DNA of 64,000 bases from Bacillota bacterium. Lineage in GTDB: Bacteria; Bacillota; Clostridia; Christensenellales; Borkfalkiaceae. Within the stretch, counting starts at the first letter, position 1. Every line of letters starts with the position of its first letter. Made by a program: the position numbers and the translations under genes. Positions 31,808-40,595 of the stretch are shown here, piece by piece. The notes beneath the pieces were generated by a model that saw nothing but the letters and a program-made list of their open reading frames with translations, made no database searches and was not told where the DNA came from. The stretch covers positions 1 to 64,000 of the forward strand of contig QAKE01000076.1 of NCBI GenBank assembly GCA_003343995.1, given 5' to 3'.

Positions 31808-33026
31808 CACCGATAACACGCAAACGGAAAACGTATATATTATAAAACCGTTGTTTGACAAATTCGATGACGACTCCCCCGCAGAGATCTGCGCGCTTGT
31901 GGAAAGCGCGGGAGCGAAAGTCTGCGGCATAAAGACGCAGTTTGTACGGGAAATCAACCCCGCCACCGTGATCGGTGCGGGAAAATTAGAGGAAATCAAA
32001 GAAGAACTCGGCAATACCGACGTCAATTTGATCGTATTCGACGGAGAGCTCACGCCATCGCAAACGCTGAATATCCGCGCGGCGCTCGACGTAAAGGTGA
32101 TCGACAGAACGACGCTGATTCTCGATATTTTCGCTCTGAACGCGCAGAGCACGGAAGGCAAGCTGCAAGTCGAGCTCGCGCAATTAAAGTATATTTACCC
32201 TCGTTTACGGGGCAAGGGCGCGGAACTGAGCCAGCAGGGCGGCGGCATCGGCACGCGCGGACCGGGTGAAACGCAGCTTGAATCGGACAGACGGCACATT
32301 CGCCGGCGCATCGATTATCTTGAAAACGCATTGAAAGCCGTGGAATCGCGCAGAAATCTGCAAACGCAGCGCCGTAAAAAGAACAACGTGAAAACCGTGG
32401 CGCTGGTCGGATATACCAACACCGGAAAAAGCACTCTTTTAAATCGCTTGACGGGGGCGGACGTTCTGGTGAAAAATCAGCTTTTTGCGACGCTGGATCC
32501 CACGATGCGAAAACTCGCCTTGGAAAATTGTGAAATCGTACTCGTCGACACCGTCGGTTTTGTTAAAAATATCCCCCATAATCTGATCGAGGCATTTAAA
32601 TCCACGCTGGAAACGGCGGTCAACGCCGATTTGATTTTAATCGTTTGCGACGCGAAAGGCGATTACGAAACGCAGCTTGCCACAACGGAAAGCACACTTG
32701 CGGAAATCAAGGCGGAAAGCCCGAAAATCACCGTGTTCAATAAGTGTGAAGGCATCGACGATTTTACTCCCTATCCGAAAGACGCGGTATTCATTTCCGC
32801 TTTGCACGGGCAGGGAATCGGGCAGCTCCTCCGCCGCATCGACGATTTTTTTAACGACGCTTATGTGAAAATCGAAAGCAAAATCGATTATAAATATTAC
32901 GGCGAATTCAGCAAGCTGAACGATTTTTGCGTTGTGAAAGCGATAAATTTTGAAGACGACGGCGTTCATGTAAACGTCAGTATTCCGAAAGAGCATTACT
33001 ATAAATTTCGCAAAATATTTGAATAA
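31800..33026 (+). CDS. hflX: Ribosome-associated GTPase HflX
   Basis: HflX splits and rescues stalled ribosomes, for example under stress. The 408-residue protein has the N-terminal HflX domain with the glycine-rich GGGIGTRGPGETQLESDRR, a coiled-coil region, and the GTPase domain. That domain carries the P-loop GYTNTGKST, the G3 motif DTVGF, and NKCE as an NKxD variant in which the Asp is Glu. The C-terminal domain is short. It overlaps the xer gene and ends at a strong terminator. The NKCE variation is unusual but the rest of the fold is intact. Confidence 0.93.
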   Translation: MIDTDNTQTENVYIIKPLFDKFDDDSPAEICALVESAGAKVCGIKTQFVREINPATVIGAGKLEEIKEELGNTDVNLIVFDGELTPSQTLNIRAALDVKVIDRTTLILDIFALNAQSTEGKLQVELAQLKYIYPRLRGKGAELSQQGGGIGTRGPGETQLESDRRHIRRRIDYLENALKAVESRRNLQTQRRKKNNVKTVALVGYTNTGKSTLLNRLTGADVLVKNQLFATLDPTMRKLALENCEIVLVDTVGFVKNIPHNLIEAFKSTLETAVNADLILIVCDAKGDYETQLATTESTLAEIKAESPKITVFNKCEGIDDFTPYPKDAVFISALHGQGIGQLLRRIDDFFNDAYVKIESKIDYKYYGEFSKLNDFCVVKAINFEDDGVHVNVSIPKEHYYKFRKIFE

Positions 33027-33062
33027 AAAGAAACGGCAAAAGCTTTTGCCGTTTCTTTTTTA
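33025..33062. terminator. Bidirectional terminator after hflX
   Basis: AAAAAGAAACGGCAAA (33025-33040) pairs perfectly with TTTGCCGTTTCTTTTT (33045-33060), loop AGCT. It also closes the small minus-strand Cys-rich gene, whose stop codon lies in the last bases. Confidence 0.9.
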
Positions 33063-33221
33063 TTCGATAATTTTATCGATTTTGATGATTTTATAATTCT
33101 TTTCGTTTTCGATACACTTTCCGCAGGAATCGCAGCGCTTGTCGGGATTTAGATCGCATTTTTCGCATTCCCAGCACTCGATGCATTCCCGATCGTATAA
33201 AATACATTTTTCGCCTTTCAT
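33060..33221 (-). CDS. Small eight-cysteine protein divergent from lexA
   Basis: A frame of 53 codons plus stop on the minus strand encodes a protein with eight cysteines. C6 stands alone; C13, C16, C19 and C22 are spaced CxxCxxCxxC; C30, C33 and C36 are spaced CxxCxxC. Such spacing suggests zinc or iron-sulfur binding. GAGGCG lies before the ATG, and TTGACA-17-TATCTT stands upstream. The product is not one I recognise. A near-consensus LexA box lies between its promoter and that of lexA, so it may be an SOS gene. A different frame over the same DNA (63 residues) has no cysteine pattern and is rejected. Confidence 0.75.
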   Translation of the reverse strand: MKGEKCILYDRECIECWECEKCDLNPDKRCDSCGKCIENEKNYKIIKIDKIIE

Positions 33222-33253
33222 GTTTCGCCTCGATAAAAAGTTTTAACGATACT

Positions 33254-33282
33254 AAGATAGCATAAATTTTTGATTTTGTCAA
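33254..33282 (-). promoter_or_regulatory. Promoter of the small Cys-rich gene
   Basis: On the minus strand TTGACA (33282-33277), 17-nt spacer, TATCTT (33259-33254). The -35 box is part of a 9-bp inverted repeat shared with the lexA -35 box. Confidence 0.75.
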
Positions 33283-33292
33283 ACATGAATTA

Positions 33293-33306
33293 CAAACAAA
33301 TGTTTG
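33293..33306. promoter_or_regulatory. LexA box between the divergent promoters
   Basis: CAAACAAATGTTTG is a 14-bp dyad that matches the Bacillota LexA consensus CGAACRNRYGTTYG at all defined positions except the second (A for G). It overlaps the lexA -35 box and lies 11 bp from the -35 of the divergent gene, so LexA could repress both. Confidence 0.8.
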
Positions 33307-33332
33307 ACATATGTATTTTTTTATGTTAAAAT
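33304..33332 (+). promoter_or_regulatory. lexA promoter, predicted leaderless
   Basis: TTGACA (33304-33309), 17-nt spacer, TAAAAT (33327-33332). The ATG at 33339 lies six nt after the -10 box, at the expected transcription start, and has no Shine-Dalgarno sequence. Confidence 0.8.
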
Positions 33333-33338
33333 AAATTC

Positions 33339-33932
33339 ATGAGAAATATCGACGAAAAAGTAAATAAAGTTTTCAAGTACGTAAAGGAATATTTAGAGAC
33401 GAACTCCTTTCCTCCCAGCGTGCGGGAAATCTGCGCGGAATGTAACATAAAATCCACTGCAACGGCGTATGCTTATCTGGAAAAGCTGCAAAAGCAAGGG
33501 TTAATCACGAAAACTCCCGATAAAAAACGGGCGTTTTCCTTGACGAAAAAGAATAATTTCGAAAGCGTTCCGCTGATCGGCGTCGTCACTGCGGGCACGC
33601 CCATTCTTGCGGTGGAAAATTTTGAAAACTTCTACCCCTTGCCGCCGGAATTCAACAATTCCGAAAACGATTTATTCATGCTGCGCGTGCACGGCGACAG
33701 TATGATCGAAGCGGGGATTTTCGACGGAGATAAAATTATCGTAAAGCGCCAGAATACCGCGAATAACGGCGATATCGTAGTGGCGCTGATCGAGGACAGC
33801 AGTACCGTTAAACGCTTTTTCAAGCGCGATCATAAAATAATATTGCATCCGGAAAACTCCGCATTGAACGATATCGTTTTGGACGACGTCGTCATTTTGG
33901 GGCTGGTACAAGGACTATACAGAAAATTTTAA
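33339..33932 (+). CDS. lexA: SOS repressor LexA
   Basis: LexA represses DNA-damage genes and cleaves itself when RecA forms filaments. The 197-residue protein has an N-terminal winged helix (1-65, PPSVREICAECNIKSTATAY), the cleavage site A85-G86, and the Ser-Lys dyad S121 and K158, with the normal 37-residue spacing. The gene is controlled by its own box at 33293-33306. The start codon coincides with the expected transcript start. A strong terminator follows. Confidence 0.96.
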   Translation: MRNIDEKVNKVFKYVKEYLETNSFPPSVREICAECNIKSTATAYAYLEKLQKQGLITKTPDKKRAFSLTKKNNFESVPLIGVVTAGTPILAVENFENFYPLPPEFNNSENDLFMLRVHGDSMIEAGIFDGDKIIVKRQNTANNGDIVVALIEDSSTVKRFFKRDHKIILHPENSALNDIVLDDVVILGLVQGLYRKF

Positions 33933-33934
33933 TA

Positions 33935-33978
33935 AAAACGGCTCGGAACAGTCTATTGTTCCGAGCCGTTTTCTTTTT
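33935..33978. terminator. Bidirectional terminator after lexA
   Basis: AAAACGGCTCGGAACA (33935-33950) and TGTTCCGAGCCGTTTT (33957-33972) form a 16-bp stem with a 6-nt loop, T-rich behind. Confidence 0.9.
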
Positions 33979-33995
33979 TAGCAGTCTTGCTTTGA

Positions 33996-35204
33996 TCATA
34001 ATTTTAAATTTTTCAAGGCGATTTTAACGTGTTCATAGGTCAGCCCGCCTTGCATATACGCGATATACGGTTCCTTGATGGGCGCGTCCGCGGAAAGCTC
34101 GATAGACGCTCCCTGCACAAAGCACCCAGCCGCCATGATGACCTGCTCTTCATAGCCCGGCATATCCCACGGCAAGACGTCTACAAAGGAATCCACCGGC
34201 GAATTTTTCTGTATATTATTGATAAAAGCGACGAGTTCACGCTCGCTACCGAAACGGACGGCGCGGATAATATCGCCTGCGTTTTCCTCAAGACTCGGCG
34301 AAGTATCGTAACCGAGCGCGGACAGTACCGCCCCCGTCAGCCATGAACCCTTCAATGCTTCTTTTACCACGTGCGGGGCGAGAAATAAACCTTCGTAAAA
34401 ATATTGATAGGTAAAGGCGTAGGAACCGACTTCTCCGCCGATCGAAGGCGCGGTCAAACGGTTTTGCACCAAATCGATATACTTTTTATCGCCCGCGATA
34501 TAACCGCCCGTCGGCGCGATGCCGCCGCCGATATTTTTAATCATCGATCCCGCAATCACGTTTACACCCGCTTCAACGGGTTCTTTTTCGTCCACAAATT
34601 CGCCGTAGCAATTATCCATGAATATACACCCCGTAAAGCCGCATCCGCGGATGAATTTCACGGCGTTTTCAATTTCGTCGACGGTGAGCGCGGGGCGCCA
34701 TTCGTAACCGCGGCTGCGCTGCATAAACACCATTTTCGGATGATTGTTTGCAAGATAATTTTTAACGCTCTCATAATCGATTTGATTCTCTTTCAGAGAA
34801 ATCGCGTCGAAACGAATGCCGAAATCCTTCAGCGAACCGTCGTTCTCCCCGCGTATAACGTCGGAAAGCGTATCGTACGGCTCGCCCGTTATCGAAACAA
34901 AAACGTCGTTCGGCCGTAAAATTCCGTATAATCCCAAGGAAATCGCATGGGTGCCGCTGACGATATTCGGCGACATCACCGCCGCTTCCGCGCCGAAAAT
35001 ATCGGCTAAAACGGCGTTTAACGTATCGCGTCCTTCATCGCCGTAGCCGTAGCCCGTCGTCGGGCTGAAATGGCGCAGCGCAAGCCTGTTTTTTTTGAAA
35101 GCATTCAATACTTTTTCCGTATTATACAGCGAAACATCTTCCAGTCGCGCGAATTTATCCTTCAGTTTTTCTTCGCAATCGCGAATCAGTTTTTCTTCTA
35201 TCAT
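33996..35204 (-). CDS. Methionine gamma-lyase/aluminium-resistance family PLP protein (YnbB-like)
   Basis: This fold-type I PLP protein belongs to the aluminium-resistance or YnbB group of cystathionine/methionine lyase-like enzymes. The start at 35204 (MIEEKLIRDCEEKL) is fixed by an ATGA overlap with miaA and GGGAGG upstream; it gives 402 residues. The PLP lysine is in GSMIKNIGGGIAPTGGY, and SPTTGYGYGDEGRDTL is a family block. Its reaction is not well established; in Bacillus ynbB also sits close to the miaA-hfq region. It ends at the terminator shared with lexA. Confidence 0.88.
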   Translation of the reverse strand: MIEEKLIRDCEEKLKDKFARLEDVSLYNTEKVLNAFKKNRLALRHFSPTTGYGYGDEGRDTLNAVLADIFGAEAAVMSPNIVSGTHAISLGLYGILRPNDVFVSITGEPYDTLSDVIRGENDGSLKDFGIRFDAISLKENQIDYESVKNYLANNHPKMVFMQRSRGYEWRPALTVDEIENAVKFIRGCGFTGCIFMDNCYGEFVDEKEPVEAGVNVIAGSMIKNIGGGIAPTGGYIAGDKKYIDLVQNRLTAPSIGGEVGSYAFTYQYFYEGLFLAPHVVKEALKGSWLTGAVLSALGYDTSPSLEENAGDIIRAVRFGSERELVAFINNIQKNSPVDSFVDVLPWDMPGYEEQVIMAAGCFVQGASIELSADAPIKEPYIAYMQGGLTYEHVKIALKNLKL

Positions 35205-36106
35205 AATAATTTCAGCACCTCCCGAACCGCGCTTATTTCCTTTTGCGGACAAATGTAGCGAAGGTTTTCCCAACGCTTGAAAAAGGTAATCTGCCGTTTG
35301 GCATAACGGCGGGAATTCATGGCGACAAGCGCCTTTGCCTCCCGCAAATCGATCTCGCCGCGCAAATAGGAAAGCACTTCCTTATACCCGATGCCCTGCA
35401 TCGACTGACACGTTTCGTCCAATCCGCTCACAACGAGCGATTTTACTTCCTCTACCAAGCCGTTATCGAACATTTCCTCTGCGCGAAGATCGATCCTTTT
35501 ATACAGCTCCTCCCGCGGGAAATCGAAACTCACGGCGATATAATCATATTTCGGCAACCGTTTTTCCTCGTATTCGGATTTTGCCTTTCCGCCGCAATCG
35601 AAAATTTCCAATGCGCGGATTACCCGTTTTACGTCGTTTTGATGCAGTTTTTCCGCGCTTTTTTCATCTTTTTCCCGCAAAACGGCAAAAAGAGCTTCCT
35701 TACCGTTTTCCTCTAAAAACCGTTCGTATTTCTCCCGCACGGCGTCGTTTTTACACGCGTTGCCGTAGGAAAAATCGAATAAAAGCGATTCGATATAAAA
35801 ACCCGTACCCCCGCAGACGATGGGCGTTTTTCCCTTGCCGAGCAAGTCTTTTACGATCGGTTCGGCGAGCCGTTTATAATCCGCAACGCTGAACGTTTCC
35901 CTTCCGTCGCACACGTCGATCATGTGATGCGGAATCGCGCCGCGCTCTTCTTTCGTCGGTTTTGCGGTGCCGACGTCGAATCCCTTATAAATGCACATGG
36001 AATCGGCGGAAATGACTTCGGATGCAAGATCTTTTGCCAGATTTACCGCCAACGCGGTTTTTCCCGAAGCGGTCGGTCCGCAAACGACGATGATTTTTTG
36101 CTTCAT
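35201..36106 (-). CDS. miaA: tRNA dimethylallyltransferase
   Basis: MiaA adds the dimethylallyl group to A37 of tRNAs that read U-starting codons; MiaB then methylthiolates the same base, and miaB is in the same operon. The start at 36106 (MKQKIIVVCGPTASGKTALA) overlaps the mutL stop as ATGA and gives 301 residues. The P-loop GPTASGKT is at 10-17; ISADSMCIYKGFDVGTAKP and GGTGFYIESLL follow. Complete and of normal length. Confidence 0.96.
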   Translation of the reverse strand: MKQKIIVVCGPTASGKTALAVNLAKDLASEVISADSMCIYKGFDVGTAKPTKEERGAIPHHMIDVCDGRETFSVADYKRLAEPIVKDLLGKGKTPIVCGGTGFYIESLLFDFSYGNACKNDAVREKYERFLEENGKEALFAVLREKDEKSAEKLHQNDVKRVIRALEIFDCGGKAKSEYEEKRLPKYDYIAVSFDFPREELYKRIDLRAEEMFDNGLVEEVKSLVVSGLDETCQSMQGIGYKEVLSYLRGEIDLREAKALVAMNSRRYAKRQITFFKRWENLRYICPQKEISAVREVLKLL

Positions 36107-38028
36107 ACGATTCTCTTGAACCATTTATCGATTTCCGCGCGCGTGATTTTTATGGCGATCGGTCTGCCGTGCGGACACTTCAAACCGAGATTGCCTTTCA
36201 ACATTTTCAGTAAGCTTTCCATGTTGTTTTCATCGAGAAAATCGCCCGATTTCACTGCGGATTTGCACGCTTTGCCCGCTATTTTTTCGCGTATCAGGTT
36301 GGGAACGGTTTCGTTTTTCAATAAATTCATATCGTGCATGCAATCGTCTAAAAACGCTTTAACGTCCATATCCGCAAATTCCGTGGGCAGCGCGGATATT
36401 TTATATGCGTTATAACCGAATTCCTCCGTTTCGATACCGAGCTCGTTGAAATAAGAGAGTTTACTTTTGATAAACTCATTCTCCTGCTCGTTCACCGAAA
36501 AGGTATATGGCACGAGCAAAGATTGCTGTGCAACGCTGCCTTCGAGTGCTTTTTCGTAAAACCGATCGAACAATACGCGTTCGTGCGCGGCGTGCTGGTC
36601 GATAAAATAAAGGTCTTTCCCGTCCTCTAAAATCAAAAAGGTGTCGAGCGCCTGACCGATGAGCTTTAATTCCGGCTGAAATTCGATTTTTTGCTGCTCT
36701 TTCCGCTCTGTCGGCGCAAATTTCTGCATTTTTTCCGCAATAATATCATTCGCGGTTCTTTTTTCTTCGGCAAATAACTCGTCGATATATTTTTTGTTTT
36801 CCTCGAACAGCGCTTTCGCTTTTTCGCTCGGCGCAGGTTTCGCGTCGTTGATTTTGGGAAGGCGCGTGTGGTCGTTCAATACGACTTTCGTCAGATCGTA
36901 CGCGTTGAAATTCGGATTATATTTAACATAATCATTGTGATTATCTTTTTTAATTTCCTCGCTTTTTTCTTCCTTTTCAGAAGCTATGGGAATAGAAGAA
37001 AAATTACCGCTTTGCGTTTCCTTAACGATATTCACCGCCTCGCTGCTGCCGTCCAAAACCTTGGAAATGATGGAATATACGCTGCCGTAAACGATCTGAT
37101 TATTGGAAAAACGCACGTCCGTTTTATTGGGATGTACGTTCACGTCCACGATTTCCGACGGAACGGATAGATTTAAGACGTAAAAGGGATACTGCCGTTT
37201 CATCAGATAAGCGCCGTACGCGTTGGTTACGGCGGAATTTAAAGTGGAATTGATCACATATCTGCCGTTGATGAACATCGATTGATAGGTCCTGTTCGGT
37301 TTTGTAAAGTGATGTTTTCCGATATAGCCCGATAACCGTATCCCGTGCCGTTCCGTATCGATGAAAAAGCAGTTTTCCACTGCCGATTTGCCGTATACGT
37401 TGAGCATTGCGCTTTCCAACCCGTCGCCGTAGGATTGGTATATCAATTTGCCGTTGGCGGTATACCGGAAGGAAATCGAAGGATTTCCCAAAATAAAGCG
37501 GGTAACGATATTGGAAATATCCCCCTCCTCGCCCTTCGGCGTTTTTAGAAATTTCTGCCGTGCGGGCGTATTGAAAAACAGATTGTTTACCGTGATCTCC
37601 GTTCCGTCGGACAGACCGCAGTCCTCCGTATCGGAAACGGCGCCTCCGTCGGATGCGATAAACGCGCCGAACTCCTGCATTGCAGGTTTCGACGCGATCT
37701 TCATGCGGGAAACGGACGCGATGCTCGCCAAAGCCTCTCCGCGAAATCCCAGCGTTAAAATAGCGTCCAAATCGTCTACGGCGGCGATTTTACTCGTCGC
37801 ATGCGGCAAAAGTGCCTTTTTCAGCTCGCTTTTTTCGATACCGCAGCCGTCGTCGGTAATTTTTATCGACGTAATTCCGCCGTCGACGATTTCGACGGAA
37901 ATATTTTTCGCGCCCGCGTCTATGGAGTTTTCCACCAGCTCCTTGACGACGGAAAAGGGACGCTCCACAACCTCGCCCGCGGCGATGCGGTTGTAAACGG
38001 AACTGTCCAATACATTGATTTTTGCCAT
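36103..38028 (-). CDS. mutL: DNA mismatch repair protein MutL
   Basis: MutL links MutS to strand removal. The 641-residue protein has the GHKL ATPase domain (1 to about 330; DAGAKNISVEI, DDGCGI, GFRGEALASI) and a variable acidic linker. The C-terminal domain has the endonuclease motif DQHAAHERVLFD, in which the last acid of DQHA(x)2E(x)4E is Asp. It also has AGKACKSAVKSGD and CPHGRP, which complete the metal site. This is the nicking type of MutL found in bacteria without MutH. It starts one nt after mutS and overlaps miaA. Confidence 0.96.
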   Translation of the reverse strand: MAKINVLDSSVYNRIAAGEVVERPFSVVKELVENSIDAGAKNISVEIVDGGITSIKITDDGCGIEKSELKKALLPHATSKIAAVDDLDAILTLGFRGEALASIASVSRMKIASKPAMQEFGAFIASDGGAVSDTEDCGLSDGTEITVNNLFFNTPARQKFLKTPKGEEGDISNIVTRFILGNPSISFRYTANGKLIYQSYGDGLESAMLNVYGKSAVENCFFIDTERHGIRLSGYIGKHHFTKPNRTYQSMFINGRYVINSTLNSAVTNAYGAYLMKRQYPFYVLNLSVPSEIVDVNVHPNKTDVRFSNNQIVYGSVYSIISKVLDGSSEAVNIVKETQSGNFSSIPIASEKEEKSEEIKKDNHNDYVKYNPNFNAYDLTKVVLNDHTRLPKINDAKPAPSEKAKALFEENKKYIDELFAEEKRTANDIIAEKMQKFAPTERKEQQKIEFQPELKLIGQALDTFLILEDGKDLYFIDQHAAHERVLFDRFYEKALEGSVAQQSLLVPYTFSVNEQENEFIKSKLSYFNELGIETEEFGYNAYKISALPTEFADMDVKAFLDDCMHDMNLLKNETVPNLIREKIAGKACKSAVKSGDFLDENNMESLLKMLKGNLGLKCPHGRPIAIKITRAEIDKWFKRIV

Positions 38029-38029
38029 A

Positions 38030-40594
38030 TTATTTTACCTTTTCTTTAAGATCTTGCAAAATGTTGAACGCTTGCATCGGCGTAACGTTATTCAAGTCGA
38101 TATCTTTTAAAATCCGTTCCGCCTCGCTCAGCTGCACCGAAACTTCCGTTTCGCAAACTTCCTCTTCGCTTTTCAGCGTCAGCTCGTTTTTTTCCAAACG
38201 TTTCAAAACGGATTTCGCCTTATCGGTCACTTCCTTCGGAACGCCGGCGAGCGCCGCCACTTCGATACCGAAACTTTTATTCGCGCCTCCGCGCATGATT
38301 TTGCGCATGAAAACGATGGAATTATTGAGTTCCTTTACGGTGACTTTATAATTCTTTACGCCGTCGAGCAGTCCTTCAAGCTCCGTGAGTTCGTGATAGT
38401 GCGTGGCAAACAACGCTTTTGCTTTCACCGTTTTATTCAGATATTCCACCACCGCCCACGCGATGCTCAGCCCGTCGAAAGTGCTCGTGCCGCGCCCGAT
38501 TTCATCGAGAATCAGCAAACTGTCCGCCGTGGCGTTCCTTATGATCGCGGCGACTTCGTTCATCTCCACCATGAAGGTGCTCTGGTCGGATATTAAGCTG
38601 TCGCTCGCGCCGATACGGGTAAAAATCTTATCGGTGATGGGGATCATCGCCGATTTTGCGGGCACAAAACTGCCGATATGCGCCATTAAAACGATGAGCG
38701 CAACCTGCCGCATATACGTGCTTTTACCCGCCATATTCGGCCCCGTGATGATGAGCGTGCGATTGTCCGCGGAATCCATATAGCAATCGTTGGGAACGAA
38801 CTGCTCTTCCGAAACCCGTTCCACTACGGGGTGCCTTCCTCCGGTAATATCCATCGGTTTCCCCGCGGCAACGATCTCGGGCCGCACGTAATTATTCTTT
38901 TTCGCCGTCTGCGCGAGCGCCGTAAGCGCGTCTAAAACAGCCAGCGTATCGGCGGCTTTTTTCAACTCCCCGATATATCCGCCGAGCATGTCTTTCAAGT
39001 CCGCGTACAGTTTCTGCTCCACTTTCAGCGCGCGTTCCGACGCGGTGAGCAGTTTTTCTTCCAAAACCTTCAATTCGTCCGTCACGTAACGTTCGCAGTT
39101 TGCGAGCGTCTGTTTGCGCTGATATTCGTAAGGCACCTGCTCTTTAAAGGAATTGGTGACCTCGATATAATACCCGAATACGCGGTTGTAATGGATTCGG
39201 AGCGTTTTAATGCCGGTTTTCTGCTTTTCCCGCGCCTCCATTTCCAAAATCATATTGCGCCCGTTTTCGGCAAAACGGCGGAGCTCGTCGAGCTCGTCGT
39301 TATATCCGTCCCTGATAAAACCGCCGTCTTTGATATTCGCGGGCTGTTTTTCCTGAATCGCCGAAAAGAGCAATTTCGTCAAAGCGGTAAAATCACCGAG
39401 ATCGTCGCGTAAATCGCGCAAAATCGCGCAGTCTATGCCGGAAAGCAAAAATTTGATGTTGGGAACGACGCTCAAGGATTCCGCCAAAAGCAAGCAATCT
39501 TTCGGCAGCAGATTTCCGTTGGAAATTTTTCCCGTAATCCGCCCTACGTCTCTCACGCCGGCAAACACTTCCATGACCCCTTCGCGCGCCATGTTGTTGG
39601 AAACGAGTTCCTGCACGCCGTCTAAACGGTAGTTGATTTCCTCCACCTTTTGCAAAGGCGATAACAGCCAGCTTTGCAAGGTGCGCGCTCCCATGCTGGT
39701 TTTCGTTTTATCGAGCACCCATAAAAGCGAGCCGTACTTTTTCCCGTCCCGCAAGGTTTTCGTGATTTCCAGATTTCTGAGCGCCGTCACGTCGAGTTCC
39801 ATGAACTCCCCGTTTTTCTCCAAACGGATTTGCGTGATATTCTTTAAAGAATGCATCTGCGTTTCGCGCAGATACGCCACGAGCGCCCCCGCCGCGCTGA
39901 CCGGAGCAAACGCACCCTCTAACGAAAATGCCGCGAGATTTTTTACGTTCAGCTGATTTTTCAGCGTTTCTTTTGCGATTTCAAAACTGAACTGCCCGTC
40001 GGCATACAAGGTGAATTTCGGCAAAATTTTATGTTTTACCAACCCGCTTTCGCCGTATTTTTTTTCGGCAACGGTGTTGCAGATGATTTCCGCGGGCGCA
40101 ATTCTCATCAGCTCGTCGGAAAGCTTTCCCTCTTCCGCGACTGCCTTCACGAAAAATTCGCCGGTCGTAATATCCACCCAAGCGAGGGCGGTTTCCTCTT
40201 TATCGGCGTATACGCACGCCAAAAAGTTGTTGCTTTTTTCATCGATCAGGGAATCTTCCGTCAGCGTTCCCGCGGTGATCACTTTAATGACGTCCCGCTC
40301 CACCAGATTTTTGCCGTTGGGTTCGGTGAGCTGTTCGCAGATCGCCACCTTAAAGCCCTGTTCCGCGAGTTTAGAAATATACATATCCGCGGCGTGAAAG
40401 GGAATGCCGCACATCGGCGCGCGCTCCTCCAGCCCGCAGTCGCGCCCCGTCAGCGTTAAATCGAGCGCGGCGGACGCCTTGAGCGCGTCGTCGAAAAACA
40501 TCTCGTAAAAATCGCCGAGACGGTAAAACACGATGCAATCTTTGTATTTTTCTTTGACTTCCAAATAATGCTTCATCATCGGTGAAAGCGCCAT
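38030..40594 (-). CDS. mutS: DNA mismatch repair protein MutS
   Basis: MutS recognises mismatches. The 854-residue protein has the N-terminal mismatch-binding domain with GDFYEMFFDDA (the Phe-x-Glu wedge), the lever and clamp regions, and the ABC-type ATPase with Walker A GPNMAGKST and Walker B LLILDEIGRGTSTFDG. The C-terminal helix-turn-helix region is present. It begins one nt after the miaB stop. Complete. Confidence 0.97.
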   Translation of the reverse strand: MALSPMMKHYLEVKEKYKDCIVFYRLGDFYEMFFDDALKASAALDLTLTGRDCGLEERAPMCGIPFHAADMYISKLAEQGFKVAICEQLTEPNGKNLVERDVIKVITAGTLTEDSLIDEKSNNFLACVYADKEETALAWVDITTGEFFVKAVAEEGKLSDELMRIAPAEIICNTVAEKKYGESGLVKHKILPKFTLYADGQFSFEIAKETLKNQLNVKNLAAFSLEGAFAPVSAAGALVAYLRETQMHSLKNITQIRLEKNGEFMELDVTALRNLEITKTLRDGKKYGSLLWVLDKTKTSMGARTLQSWLLSPLQKVEEINYRLDGVQELVSNNMAREGVMEVFAGVRDVGRITGKISNGNLLPKDCLLLAESLSVVPNIKFLLSGIDCAILRDLRDDLGDFTALTKLLFSAIQEKQPANIKDGGFIRDGYNDELDELRRFAENGRNMILEMEAREKQKTGIKTLRIHYNRVFGYYIEVTNSFKEQVPYEYQRKQTLANCERYVTDELKVLEEKLLTASERALKVEQKLYADLKDMLGGYIGELKKAADTLAVLDALTALAQTAKKNNYVRPEIVAAGKPMDITGGRHPVVERVSEEQFVPNDCYMDSADNRTLIITGPNMAGKSTYMRQVALIVLMAHIGSFVPAKSAMIPITDKIFTRIGASDSLISDQSTFMVEMNEVAAIIRNATADSLLILDEIGRGTSTFDGLSIAWAVVEYLNKTVKAKALFATHYHELTELEGLLDGVKNYKVTVKELNNSIVFMRKIMRGGANKSFGIEVAALAGVPKEVTDKAKSVLKRLEKNELTLKSEEEVCETEVSVQLSEAERILKDIDLNNVTPMQAFNILQDLKEKVK

Positions 40595-40595
40595 T

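Noticed and set aside
33091..33282. 63-residue minus-strand frame next to lexA
   Set aside because: It is a shadow frame of the eight-cysteine gene, spans the promoter and LexA region, and has no ribosome site.
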